Below are positions 44,810-52,660 of a stretch of 63,169 bases of DNA, piece by piece. Each line of letters begins with the position of its first letter. The stretch's first letter is position 1. The translations under genes and the position numbers were made by a program. Where the stretch lies: the NCBI GenBank assembly GCA_947455705.1, contig CANGPO010000002.1, positions 1 to 63,169 of the forward strand, written 5' to 3'. The notes beneath the pieces are model-generated. The model worked only from the letters and a program-made list of their open reading frames with translations, was not told the DNA's origin and ran no database searches. The stretch is from Actinomycetota bacterium (GTDB taxonomy: Bacteria; Actinomycetota; Actinomycetes; S36-B12; CAIYMF01).

Positions 44810-45147
44810 GACGACGCGAGCCAATCCCCACGCAATTCGGAGCGAAGATCGATTTGGTCACTGACAACATCGGACAGAATCGCTCGCGCCGCCAGAAGTA
44901 GATCGCGAATCTCTGGCGCTGAAACGGAGTAGTAAACCTGACCGTCGCGTCGCGTTTGCTGGACTAGGCCGGCCCTGCGCAAGACACCAAGTTGATGTGA
45001 AAGGTTACTTGGCTCAATGGGAATCTCGGCCAGTAGTTCGTGGACGGCGTGATCGCGCTGCGAAAGCAGTTCTAAAACTCGGATGCGCGCTGGGTGCCCC
45101 AGATTTCGGAAGAACTCCGCCTTCACTTCATATAGCGGCCGCTTCAC
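44806..45147 (-). CDS. ArsR family winged-helix regulator without cysteines
   Basis: The 113-residue repressor has the ArsR helix-turn-helix (PSNLSHQLGVLRRAGLVQQTRRDGQVYYSV) and start FFRNLGHPARIRVLELL. There is no cysteine anywhere and no His/Asp metal cluster is obvious, so metal or thiol sensing through Cys is excluded; the ligand is unknown. GTG start at 45147 with GGAG 9 nt upstream. A TAGTCT -10 (45168-45163) and an inverted repeat at 45176-45195 lie upstream. It heads the arsR-sulP operon and is divergent from the CrtA-like gene. Confidence 0.9.
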   Translation of the reverse strand: MKRPLYEVKAEFFRNLGHPARIRVLELLSQRDHAVHELLAEIPIEPSNLSHQLGVLRRAGLVQQTRRDGQVYYSVSAPEIRDLLLAARAILSDVVSDQIDLRSELRGDWLASS

Positions 45148-45175
45148 GGCTGAATCTCCATGAGACTACTTTAAC

Positions 45176-45195
45176 ACTTGAACAAGTATTCAAGT
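45176..45195. promoter_or_regulatory. Inverted repeat, probable ArsR operator
   Basis: ACTTGAA-CAAGTA-TTCAAGT is a perfect 7-bp inverted repeat with a 6-bp spacer. A shorter nested palindrome ACTTG-AA-CAAGT is also present. It lies between the arsR start and the CrtA-like gene, over the arsR -35 region, the expected place for autoregulation. Confidence 0.7.
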
Positions 45196-45274
45196 TATAG
45201 ACCTCCGTCTGGGTCCTTTCGTTCACATCGTGGGACCATCTAGTCGTTATGACGAGCCAGATCCGAGCGCCGCG

Positions 45275-46051
45275 ATGACGCACTACGCGGCCCAGAACCG
45301 ACCGACCGCAGTCGAGCCGATGCCCGCTGTGGTCTGCCTCGATGTGTTCGGGGTGTCTGGAGCCGGGATCGGCGCTGCGGTGAGCCGGATGAGCGTCGAT
45401 CGCATGCTCGTCCGACGCCAACCCGGCGTGACGTTCGCCAAACTCCTCGGCACAGGATCAGGTAAGACCTTCACGAGTCGGGATGCAGATCCGCGACACT
45501 GGGCGATCCTGACCTGTTGGGATCACCCGGGCGGGCCGGAGAGCTTCGCTCATTCACGGGTCTTTCGATCGTGGTCACACTTCTCAGACGAACATGCCCG
45601 TTTCGTCATGTTGCCACTGGCATCACGCGGCTCATGGTCGCAACGTGAACCCTTCGGCGATCCGCTCCCGCATCGATGGGACGGGCCGATCGCTGCAATC
45701 ACTCGGGCCCGCATCAAGACGAGCCAATGGCGCAACTTTTGGGCGTCGGTACCACCTGTCTCAACCGACCTACATCAAGTGGACGGACTCAACGTCGCGA
45801 TGGGTATCGGCGAGGTTCCAGTTGGCCTTCAAGGCACCTTCAGTACATGGTCCGATGGCCGAGCGCTGTCGAGCTTCGCACATCGACGCAGCCCACATGG
45901 TGAGGTGATGCGCATGACTAAAGAGCTCGACTGGTACGCCGAAGAACTTTTTGCACGCTTCGCCCTGGTGAACGCAGCCGGAAACTACCAAGGACTACCA
46001 GTGGCACTGCCGTCGGATTCGCAGGTGTACGAATCTATCGATCACCGATAA
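45275..46051 (+). CDS. crtA: CrtA-like (spheroidene monooxygenase family) carotenoid oxygenase
   Basis: The 258-residue protein resembles spheroidene monooxygenase, which introduces keto groups at C-2 of acyclic carotenoid ends. Matching blocks are VTFAKLLGTGSGKTFTSRDADPRHWAILTCWD near the N-terminus, ITRARIKTSQWRNFWASVPP, and the long IGEVPVGLQGTFSTWSDGRALSSFAHR followed by WYAEELFARFALV. The start is uncertain: ATG at 45275 is used; GTG at 45230 or the ATG at 45320 (MPAVVCLDVF, closest to the family N-terminus) are alternatives. It is first of four carotenoid-modification genes in the same direction. Confidence 0.75.
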   Translation: MTHYAAQNRPTAVEPMPAVVCLDVFGVSGAGIGAAVSRMSVDRMLVRRQPGVTFAKLLGTGSGKTFTSRDADPRHWAILTCWDHPGGPESFAHSRVFRSWSHFSDEHARFVMLPLASRGSWSQREPFGDPLPHRWDGPIAAITRARIKTSQWRNFWASVPPVSTDLHQVDGLNVAMGIGEVPVGLQGTFSTWSDGRALSSFAHRRSPHGEVMRMTKELDWYAEELFARFALVNAAGNYQGLPVALPSDSQVYESIDHR

Positions 46052-46063
46052 GGTCGCTGGCAC

Positions 46064-46873
46064 ATGAGCATTCGCGTTTACTCCGGTCCGCACGCTGATA
46101 GACGACGTGGCGGCGGTTCTGCATTGCAATTCCTCCCGTGGATCCTCGCCGGAGCAACGATCCTGGTTCAAATCGTGTGGCCACTAACGCACGGAACCAC
46201 CCGCGACGCGTTGACAGTCTTGGCCGTCATCTTGTTCTTCCTCACCAGCGCCAGCCACGCTCTGATCAGTCGCGGGCTGTTCTGGACTCTTGGATGGTTC
46301 GCGATCAGTGCCGGAATTGGGTTCCTCACCGAACTCATTGGCGTGCACACCGCTCTCCCGTTTGGCGTTTACAGCTACGGCACACGTCTTGGCCCCGCCC
46401 TCTTTGGAGTGCCACTTCTGATCCCGCTGGCATGGGCGATGATGAGTTACCCCGCGCTACTTGTCGGACGACGGCTGGCAAAGGGCAGCATGACCTCGGC
46501 AGTGATCGGCGCAGTTGCCTTGGCATCATGGGATGTATTCCTCGACCCCCAGATGGTGGCCGAAGGACATTGGACGTGGGCCGATACCGGGGCGCAACTG
46601 CCCGGTATCCCCGGCATTCCGCTGCAGAATTTCGTCGGCTGGTTTCTGGTCTCGTTGCTCATGATGATTGCACTAGATCGCTTACCCCGTCGCAGAAGTG
46701 ATGGCGGTGCTGGAGACGGAGTCCCCGCTCTGATGTTCCTGTGGACGTACGTCTCGTCCATCCTGCTCAATGGCGTGTTTGAACATCGCGGTGGCGCAGC
46801 TGTCTGGGGTGCTGTTCTGATGGGTTCGGTGGCGATTCCTTACGCGTACAGATTATGGATCGGACGCGATTAG
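46064..46873 (+). CDS. cruF: CruF-like carotenoid C-1' hydratase (carotenoid biosynthesis membrane protein)
   Basis: The 269-residue polytopic protein has about seven transmembrane segments. It shows the signature FLTELIGVHTALPFGVYSYG and ASWDVFLDPQMVAEGHWTW...PGIPLQNFVGWF, which is the CruF/bisanhydrobacterioruberin hydratase family. These enzymes add water to the psi end of carotenoids to give a 1'-hydroxyl. It starts 12 bp after the CrtA-like gene and its last 19 bp overlap the glycosyltransferase gene, so coupling is likely. Confidence 0.88.
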   Translation: MSIRVYSGPHADRRRGGGSALQFLPWILAGATILVQIVWPLTHGTTRDALTVLAVILFFLTSASHALISRGLFWTLGWFAISAGIGFLTELIGVHTALPFGVYSYGTRLGPALFGVPLLIPLAWAMMSYPALLVGRRLAKGSMTSAVIGAVALASWDVFLDPQMVAEGHWTWADTGAQLPGIPGIPLQNFVGWFLVSLLMMIALDRLPRRRSDGGAGDGVPALMFLWTYVSSILLNGVFEHRGGAAVWGAVLMGSVAIPYAYRLWIGRD

Positions 46874-47997
46874 GTCAGGTGGCCCGCGCAGCCACCATGA
46901 CTGGTTCACTGATGGCCGTGGCGGCCACCGCACACAGCGCCTACAACGCACGGGTACTGCGAACCCCATCCCCCCGCAGCGAGGCTGTCACCGAAACGAT
47001 CAGCGTTCTCATACCTGCGCGCAATGAAGCCGACAACATCGGGGCCTGTGTAGCAGCGGTGTTGAAATCCACCGGGATAACAGACCTCGAGGTCATTGTT
47101 CTTAACGATGGGTCGACAGACCGCACAGCTGAGTTAGCGATACAGGCAGCCCATGGAGATCCGCGATTTCAACTGCTAGACGGGCAGGAAGAACTACCTG
47201 ACGGCTGGCTGGGCAAGGCCTGGGCGTGCAACCGATTAGCTCATGTCGCCCGCGGCTCGGTACTCGTTTTCGTTGACGCCGATGTTGTGGTGGCTGCCGA
47301 CGGCATCGCCAACAGCGTCGCCCTTATGCGAGAGTGCGACCTCGCCGTCGCGTGCCCGTATCCCATGCAGCAAACCACCGGGCCACTCACCCGCATCGTT
47401 CAACCATTACTGCAATGGTCGTGGCTGACTCTGCTGCCACTGCGGCTGGCAGAAACGTCAAAACAACCCTCTCTGACTGCAGGTAACGGTCAATTGCTGA
47501 TCATCGACGCAGATGAGTATGCGTCGATCGGCGGTCACGAATCCGTGCGAGACACAGTCTTGGAAGACGTGGCTCTCGTTCGCAATATCAAGTCAGCAGG
47601 CGGACGTGGTGGCGTGGTCGACGGCACGGACGTGGCCCGATGCCAGATGTACGCCACCTCGGGCGACCTCATCGATGGGTACAGCAAGTCACTGTGGACC
47701 GCTTTCGGATCACCAGCGGGCTCTATCGGTGCGGTAGCGATGCTGAACCTCATGTACGTACTACCCCCAGTTGCTGCGCTCACGAGTCGATCTACCGCCA
47801 CGCGCCTGTGGGGTGCACTTGGGTACGCCGCCGGTGTTACCGGTCGTGCCATTGCCGCCGAACGGACCGGTGGCCGAACCGTCCCTGACGCATTCGCCCA
47901 TCCGGTGTCGATCATGGCTTTCAGCGCGCTGGTGGGCGAATCCTGGCGCCGCCACCGCAACGGCACCATCAGTTGGCGGGGCCGCGGGCTGCCCTAA
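46855..47997 (+). CDS. Family 2 glycosyltransferase, CruG-like
   Basis: The 380-residue GT-A enzyme has TISVLIPARNEADNIGACV (about residues 43-61), VIVLNDGSTD, VFVDADVVVAADGIA (DxD) and TVLEDVALVRNIKSAGGR. A hydrophobic N-terminal segment and C-terminal hydrophobic region suggest membrane association. Next to a CruF homologue this type is expected to glycosylate the new hydroxyl of the carotenoid (CruG role). The sugar is not predictable. A sterically similar family with ceramide or polyprenol substrates is the alternative. Confidence 0.82.
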   Translation: MDRTRLGQVARAATMTGSLMAVAATAHSAYNARVLRTPSPRSEAVTETISVLIPARNEADNIGACVAAVLKSTGITDLEVIVLNDGSTDRTAELAIQAAHGDPRFQLLDGQEELPDGWLGKAWACNRLAHVARGSVLVFVDADVVVAADGIANSVALMRECDLAVACPYPMQQTTGPLTRIVQPLLQWSWLTLLPLRLAETSKQPSLTAGNGQLLIIDADEYASIGGHESVRDTVLEDVALVRNIKSAGGRGGVVDGTDVARCQMYATSGDLIDGYSKSLWTAFGSPAGSIGAVAMLNLMYVLPPVAALTSRSTATRLWGALGYAAGVTGRAIAAERTGGRTVPDAFAHPVSIMAFSALVGESWRRHRNGTISWRGRGLP

Positions 47998-48011
47998 AGG
48001 GCTTACTGGCC

Positions 48012-48017
48012 TAGGCT
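48012..48017 (+). promoter_or_regulatory. TAGGCT -10 element, leaderless start of the CrtD-like gene
   Basis: TAGGCT is followed by CACCAC and the GTG start codon. The 6-nt spacing puts the transcription start at the first base of the codon. No Shine-Dalgarno is present. Confidence 0.65.
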
Positions 48018-48023
48018 CACCAC

Positions 48024-49550
48024 GTGGCACGAGTCGTGGTTATTGGCGCCGGGATGGGCGGAATGGCTGTTGCCGCACGCCTGTCGGTGAAGAAGCACGA
48101 CGTCACCATCGTCGAACAATCACACACCTATGGCGGCAAACTCGGCACCGTTGAACGAGATGGCTTCGTGTTCGATACCGGGCCATCCCTGCTGACAATC
48201 CCCGCGGTGTATCGCGACCTTTTCAACAAGACTGGTGGGCCGCTGGAGAAATCGGTTGACCTCGTCGATCTCGACCCCGCGTTCGGCTATCACTTCAGTG
48301 ATGGCACTCAACTCGATATGCCTGGCTTCGGCGTAGGGCGTTGTGCGGCCGCCATGCAGGACGCATTTGGCGGCACAGCCGGTGATGATTGGCGAGCCTT
48401 TTCTGCTCGTGCTGCCGACATCTGGCAAATCACTCGTCGGCCAGTTCTTGAATCGCCTCTTTCAGGCATGCGAGACATGCTGCCCTTAGCCAAGGACTTG
48501 TCCGCAATCCGGACGGTTGCACCCTTCACCTCGCTACGTTCACTTGAGTCGGATTACTTACGCGACCCGCGCCAACGCACACTCGTCGATCGCTATGCGA
48601 CGTACACGGGATCCGATCCACGTAAGGCGCCCGCCGCTCTTGCAACCGTGCCATACGTCGAGCAAACGTTCGGCGCCTATCACGTGGCCGGCGGGATCAG
48701 AAGACTCGCTGACGCACTCTACGAACGGGTACTCGAACGCGGTGTCTCAGTTCGATTCAACGCAGATGTATCAGCGATTATCGTTGAGAATAAAGGCGTA
48801 ACCGGCGTTCGACTCACCGACGGAGAGATCCTTCCTGCCGACATCATCGTGTCGAACGTTGATGCTCGACACCTGTATAGCGATCTGATTGACGACCCAC
48901 GAGCGAAGAGTGCGCTAAGTGCGCTCGACCGGGCGACGCCATCACTGTCAGGATTTGTCCTTCTGATCGCAGCTCGCGGCCGAACCCCCAATATTCGTCA
49001 TCACAACGTGTGGTTCCCACCGAATTACGACGATGAGTTCGATTCAATTTTTGGTAAGAATCCGCGGCCTGTCCCTGATCCCACGATCTACGCATGTGTT
49101 CCCGACGACGACCACATGCGTCCGGACTCCAACCATGAGTCGTGGTTCATCTTGGTCAATGCACCGCGGCACAGCACCACTGCCAAGCCCGGCACGATCG
49201 ACTGGACGACACCTGGCTTGAGCGACGCTTATCGTGATCAGATCCTCACCGTTCTGGCCGAACGTGGAGTTGATTTACGTGAGCGTGCCCTCTGGACGAT
49301 CACCCGCACACCAGCTGATCTCGAGCAGGCCACCCGCGCACCAGGGGGTTCGATTTACGGCACATCAAGTAACGGTGCTCGAGCTGCATTCCTGCGACCG
49401 TCTAACGTGTCACCGATTCCAGGGCTCTACCTCGTCGGCGGATCAGCACATCCCGGCGGCGGACTGCCTCTGGTAGGAATGTCGGCTGAGATCGTGGCAA
49501 ACGTAATAGGCCGAGATGGCGAACCGACACCCGGCCGTGCCCTGCACTAG
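48024..49550 (+). CDS. CrtI/CrtD-type carotenoid desaturase
   Basis: This 508-residue FAD-dependent phytoene-desaturase-superfamily protein has the dinucleotide-binding start VVVIGAGMGGMAVAARLS, then GFVFDTGPSLLTIP and the C-terminal FAD signature LYLVGGSAHPGGGLPLVGMSAEIVA. Since a classical CrtI is at 52661-54181, this second copy beside crtA and cruF probably acts on the hydroxylated end (CrtD-like 3',4'-desaturation). It could instead be a diapophytoene or ketolase-type relative. Start at GTG 48024, 6 nt after a TAGGCT -10, implying a leaderless transcript. It converges with, and overlaps by 4 bp, the cupin gene. Confidence 0.88.
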   Translation: MARVVVIGAGMGGMAVAARLSVKKHDVTIVEQSHTYGGKLGTVERDGFVFDTGPSLLTIPAVYRDLFNKTGGPLEKSVDLVDLDPAFGYHFSDGTQLDMPGFGVGRCAAAMQDAFGGTAGDDWRAFSARAADIWQITRRPVLESPLSGMRDMLPLAKDLSAIRTVAPFTSLRSLESDYLRDPRQRTLVDRYATYTGSDPRKAPAALATVPYVEQTFGAYHVAGGIRRLADALYERVLERGVSVRFNADVSAIIVENKGVTGVRLTDGEILPADIIVSNVDARHLYSDLIDDPRAKSALSALDRATPSLSGFVLLIAARGRTPNIRHHNVWFPPNYDDEFDSIFGKNPRPVPDPTIYACVPDDDHMRPDSNHESWFILVNAPRHSTTAKPGTIDWTTPGLSDAYRDQILTVLAERGVDLRERALWTITRTPADLEQATRAPGGSIYGTSSNGARAAFLRPSNVSPIPGLYLVGGSAHPGGGLPLVGMSAEIVANVIGRDGEPTPGRALH

Positions 49551-50038
49551 CGATGCAGATCGTCAATCCATGCAACCGTCTCCGGTGATGTTTCAATCTC
49601 GATGTCGTCGAGATTGACCACAATCGGCTCCTGGCCAGAGCGCACCAGAACACAGGACAGGGTCTCGTCATCACTGGCGTTGATCTCTTGATGTGGGACG
49701 AACGGCGGCACGTGAATGAAATCGCCGGGGCCGGCTTCGGCCACAAATTCAAGCCGTGCACCCCATCGCATGCGTGCTCGCCCCCGAACCACGTAGATCA
49801 CGCTCTCGACCGGGCCGTGATGATGTGCACCCGTCGCAGCTCCAGCGTGAATATCGACCGTTCCTGCCCAGAGGCTGGCCGCGCCGTGACGCGCTGCAGT
49901 GATTGCGGCGGCGCGGTTCATACCCGGTGTTTGGGCAGTGTTGGAGTCCAGGTCAGTGGCACGAACCACGTGCACACCGTGAGTGCGCCAATCCGGATCA
50001 ACATCGGATTTTGTCCAGTCTTCTGCTGACTCTGTCAT
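49547..50038 (-). CDS. Cupin domain protein
   Basis: The 163-residue protein has a single cupin barrel. Metal-type motif 1 is AGAATGAHHHGPVESVIYVVRGRARMRWG (His-His pair and Glu), and motif 2 PGDFIHVPPFVPHQEIN. An N-terminal region of about 45 residues precedes it. The function is unknown: it may be a small-molecule dioxygenase/isomerase or a binding protein. The start at ATG 50038 is a choice; an ATG at 50056 adds six residues. It converges with the CrtD-like gene. Confidence 0.85.
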   Translation of the reverse strand: MTESAEDWTKSDVDPDWRTHGVHVVRATDLDSNTAQTPGMNRAAAITAARHGAASLWAGTVDIHAGAATGAHHHGPVESVIYVVRGRARMRWGARLEFVAEAGPGDFIHVPPFVPHQEINASDDETLSCVLVRSGQEPIVVNLDDIEIETSPETVAWIDDLHR

Positions 50039-50083
50039 TGCACCACCATGCCCCATCAGTGCCGCGGTGGCTACGGCTGGGAA

Positions 50084-50743
50084 TCAACGAAGTCGCTGAC
50101 GGGCCACAACGAGAAACTGAATGAGTCCGATAACGCACACGATGCCGACGATGGCTGCCGCCGAACTTGCCCATGTTTCGGCCGAACCCACGTAAATTCC
50201 GGCCGCGAGAAGGAACGTTGACACCACCGTCACCCGGGTCGGCCGCTCCCCCGTACTGATGATGCCAACGTCATCCATACCGATAGCAAGTGCGCGTGCA
50301 CGCGTGTACTCAAGTAGGAACATGGCAAACCCCGCCACCACGCACCACAATGCCGGCGCACCTACGATCCACAGCGCCAACAGGTAGAGCACGTCACTGA
50401 TGCGATCAACGAGCGAGTCCAGAAGAGAACCCCATCGGGACGTCCGTTGCGTCATCACCGCAACGGCGCCATCTAATGAGTCAAAGACGCCCGACAACGC
50501 ACACACCACCGCTGCGGCGATCAACCAACGGCCACCGAGCTGTGCCAACCACACGACCACGCCTGCAACCAGTACACCGCAGCCCGTTATGACGTCGGGC
50601 GGTATACCGGCACCGGCAAGAGGACGAGCCAGGGTGTAGATCAACGTCAGCCAAGGGCCAACAAAGCGCGATCGAGTCGGGTCGTAACCACCGTGAAGTT
50701 CAGACCAGCGCTCGAAATACTCCGAGCGAGACGGCACCAGCAT
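50084..50743 (-). CDS. CDP-alcohol phosphatidyltransferase family protein
   Basis: The 219-residue membrane enzyme has about six helices. The family motif appears as D-SL-DG-AV-A-V-(8 residues)-G-SLL-D-SLV-D (DSLDGAVAVMTQRTSRWGSLLDSLVD, about residues 93-118). The usual Arg after DGxxA is Val. Acidic catalytic residues are all kept. The substrate is probably CDP-diacylglycerol or another CDP-alcohol in phospholipid synthesis. Start at ATG 50743, which shares one base with the stop of the upstream SIMPL gene (TGATG), implying translational coupling. Confidence 0.87.
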   Translation of the reverse strand: MLVPSRSEYFERWSELHGGYDPTRSRFVGPWLTLIYTLARPLAGAGIPPDVITGCGVLVAGVVVWLAQLGGRWLIAAAVVCALSGVFDSLDGAVAVMTQRTSRWGSLLDSLVDRISDVLYLLALWIVGAPALWCVVAGFAMFLLEYTRARALAIGMDDVGIISTGERPTRVTVVSTFLLAAGIYVGSAETWASSAAAIVGIVCVIGLIQFLVVARQRLR

Positions 50744-51366
50744 CAGACAGCGGGCCCCAGCGCCCACGTAACGGTGACGGTCGAGTTGATCGTGCCCTCA
50801 CCAGCATCAATGGGAGCGCCCCCTGCGTCGGCCCGAGCCATCATGACCCGTCCCCGCGGGTCTGGCATGGACGCAGCACCTTCAACCACATGACGAACCT
50901 CGCCCAGCGCCTGACCGGCAAGCCCGGCAAACTGCTCAGCCTTGGCTCTGGCGTCAGCAAACGCCGATTCGCGTGCGGCATGGTGAAGTGCGGCTGGATC
51001 GCGATGCGTGAACTCAATACCGTCCACTCGAGCGCCGTCACCACCTGATTCCACCGCCGACACCAAGAGGGATCCAATGGTGCCTAAGTCGCGTACCTTC
51101 ACTGCCAATCCAAGCGTGGCTTCATAGGCGACGACGGTGGGCCACGGATCGTGAACCGGTGATAGTGAAACGTTCGTCGTCGCTAGCGCGGACTCTTCTA
51201 CCCCACCGCGCAGCACAACCTCACGAATAGCGGCCATGGCATAGGTGGCACGAGCTGTGGCATCACCAGGATTTGCCGCACGGGCCACTGCCGCGAGCCG
51301 CAAAGTGGCTTGGTCGTAGGTGCCTGTGGCGTAGCCGAAACCGGTAACACTGACTGATCTGCCCAT
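50743..51366 (-). CDS. SIMPL (DUF541) domain protein
   Basis: The 207-residue protein has the SIMPL domain: SVSVTGFGYATGTYDQATLRLAAVARA, then ATTNVSLSPVHD, FTHRDPAALHHAARESAFADARAKAEQFAGLAGQALGEV and a C-terminal INSTVTVTWAL. No signal peptide or transmembrane segment is visible, unlike secreted family members. The function is unknown (the family oligomerises into ring-like assemblies in some species). The start at ATG 51366 has AGGA upstream; the frame is open to 51552 but the conserved N-terminus begins here. Divergent from crtE. Confidence 0.85.
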   Translation of the reverse strand: MGRSVSVTGFGYATGTYDQATLRLAAVARAANPGDATARATYAMAAIREVVLRGGVEESALATTNVSLSPVHDPWPTVVAYEATLGLAVKVRDLGTIGSLLVSAVESGGDGARVDGIEFTHRDPAALHHAARESAFADARAKAEQFAGLAGQALGEVRHVVEGAASMPDPRGRVMMARADAGGAPIDAGEGTINSTVTVTWALGPAV

Positions 51367-51507
51367 GACTGAATCCTGCCTTACGTACGAGGTCCTTGTC
51401 CCGATCATCACGACGCTACCGGCATAGTCCGCCGATCGAGCATCGACTCGGGATCGCCAGTCAGCAGGAATATGCGTTGCGATTGCACTGAAATCACCGC
51501 TAAGCCG

Positions 51508-51513
51508 TAGATT
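51508..51513 (+). promoter_or_regulatory. crtE: TAGATT -10 element before crtE
   Basis: TAGATT lies 8 nt before the GTG at 51522 with no Shine-Dalgarno. TTGCAC further upstream could be a weak -35 at long spacing. A leaderless transcript is likely. Confidence 0.5.
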
Positions 51514-51521
51514 GTCCCCTC

Positions 51522-52604
51522 GTGGGAACACTTCAGCCGGGCACATCGCCACTCGATGCCGACGAGTTGCGCGTGCGCGTGCAGCGAAAGTTGGACGAAT
51601 TCCTCGCCCATCAGATGCCGATCCTTGAAGACGTCAGCCCCGACCTGGCCCCACTCACAGATGCCGTGACCGATCTCCTTCGTGGTGGCAAGCGGCTCAG
51701 GCCAGCGTTTTGCTACTGGGGATGGCGGGGTGCCGGCGGCGACGATGGCGATGCGGCAGTTGCGGCGGCCACATCTTTGGAACTCCTACAGGCATGTGCG
51801 CTCATCCACGATGACGTGATGGACGGCTCCGACACGCGACGGGGTTTACCAGCAGCGCACCGCCGATTCGCGACCCTGCACCGAGGTAACGAATGGCTCG
51901 GATCACCGGAAGGCTTCGGCGTAGGCGCGGCAATTCTCCTCGGCGACCTGTGCCTGTCCTGGGCCGACGAACTACTTATGAACTGCGGGCTATCAGCCGA
52001 GCAAACACTTCGTGGTAAACCCATTTACGACATCATGCGCACCGAGCTCATGGCGGGCCAGTACCTCGACCTGCTCGAACAGGCCATGGGTGGCGGCTCA
52101 GCCGAGCGAGCCATGCGCGTGGTTCGCTTCAAGTCAGCTAAGTACACGATCGAACGGCCACTTCATCTTGGCGCAGCACTTGCCGGCGCTCCGGATGAGA
52201 TTCACATCGCATACTCCGGATATGGGCTGCCACTAGGTGAAGCCTTCCAACTGCGAGACGACGTGCTCGGGGTGTTTGGAGATCCTGCCCAGACCGGTAA
52301 GCCGGCAGGTGATGATCTGCGCGAAGGTAAGCGAACCGTTCTTGTCGCAACTGCCCTTGAGGCGTCATCGCCGACCCAACAGTCACTATTACGGCGCCAT
52401 CTCGGCGATCCTGCGCTTGATGCCGCCGGTGTCAACGTGTTGCGCGAGGTTATTACTGACACGGGTGCGCTAGCACATGTCGAAGCACTTATTGACGCAC
52501 TGCTCGACCAAGCGCTGCACTCACTTGACCGAGTGGAGTTGGCCGAACCGGCCCGCGACATCCTCACCGGACTGGCCCACGCGGCCACCTCACGTTCGAT
52601 ATAG
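51522..52604 (+). CDS. crtE: Geranylgeranyl diphosphate synthase
   Basis: The 360-residue trans-polyprenyl synthase supplies GGPP for carotenoids. The first Asp-rich motif is ALIHDDVMDGSDTRRG (about residues 91-106), and GGKRLRP upstream contacts diphosphate. The second motif is LRDDVLGVFGDPAQTGKPAGDDLREGK. A bulky residue pattern before the first motif is not decisive for chain length; the neighbouring crtI supports C20. GTG start at 51522 behind a TAGATT -10. It is followed 56 bp later by crtI. Confidence 0.9.
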   Translation: MGTLQPGTSPLDADELRVRVQRKLDEFLAHQMPILEDVSPDLAPLTDAVTDLLRGGKRLRPAFCYWGWRGAGGDDGDAAVAAATSLELLQACALIHDDVMDGSDTRRGLPAAHRRFATLHRGNEWLGSPEGFGVGAAILLGDLCLSWADELLMNCGLSAEQTLRGKPIYDIMRTELMAGQYLDLLEQAMGGGSAERAMRVVRFKSAKYTIERPLHLGAALAGAPDEIHIAYSGYGLPLGEAFQLRDDVLGVFGDPAQTGKPAGDDLREGKRTVLVATALEASSPTQQSLLRRHLGDPALDAAGVNVLREVITDTGALAHVEALIDALLDQALHSLDRVELAEPARDILTGLAHAATSRSI

Positions 52605-52648
52605 ATCACAACGCCCAACTTCGACGGGCCGAGGTGAGCGTTGATGCC

Positions 52649-52654
52649 TAGGCT
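52649..52654 (+). promoter_or_regulatory. crtI: TAGGCT -10 element, leaderless start of crtI
   Basis: TAGGCT-GAGGGC-ATG: the same hexamer and 6-nt spacing as before the CrtD-like and threonine aldolase genes. Read-through from crtE is also possible. Confidence 0.6.
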
Positions 52655-52660
52655 GAGGGC

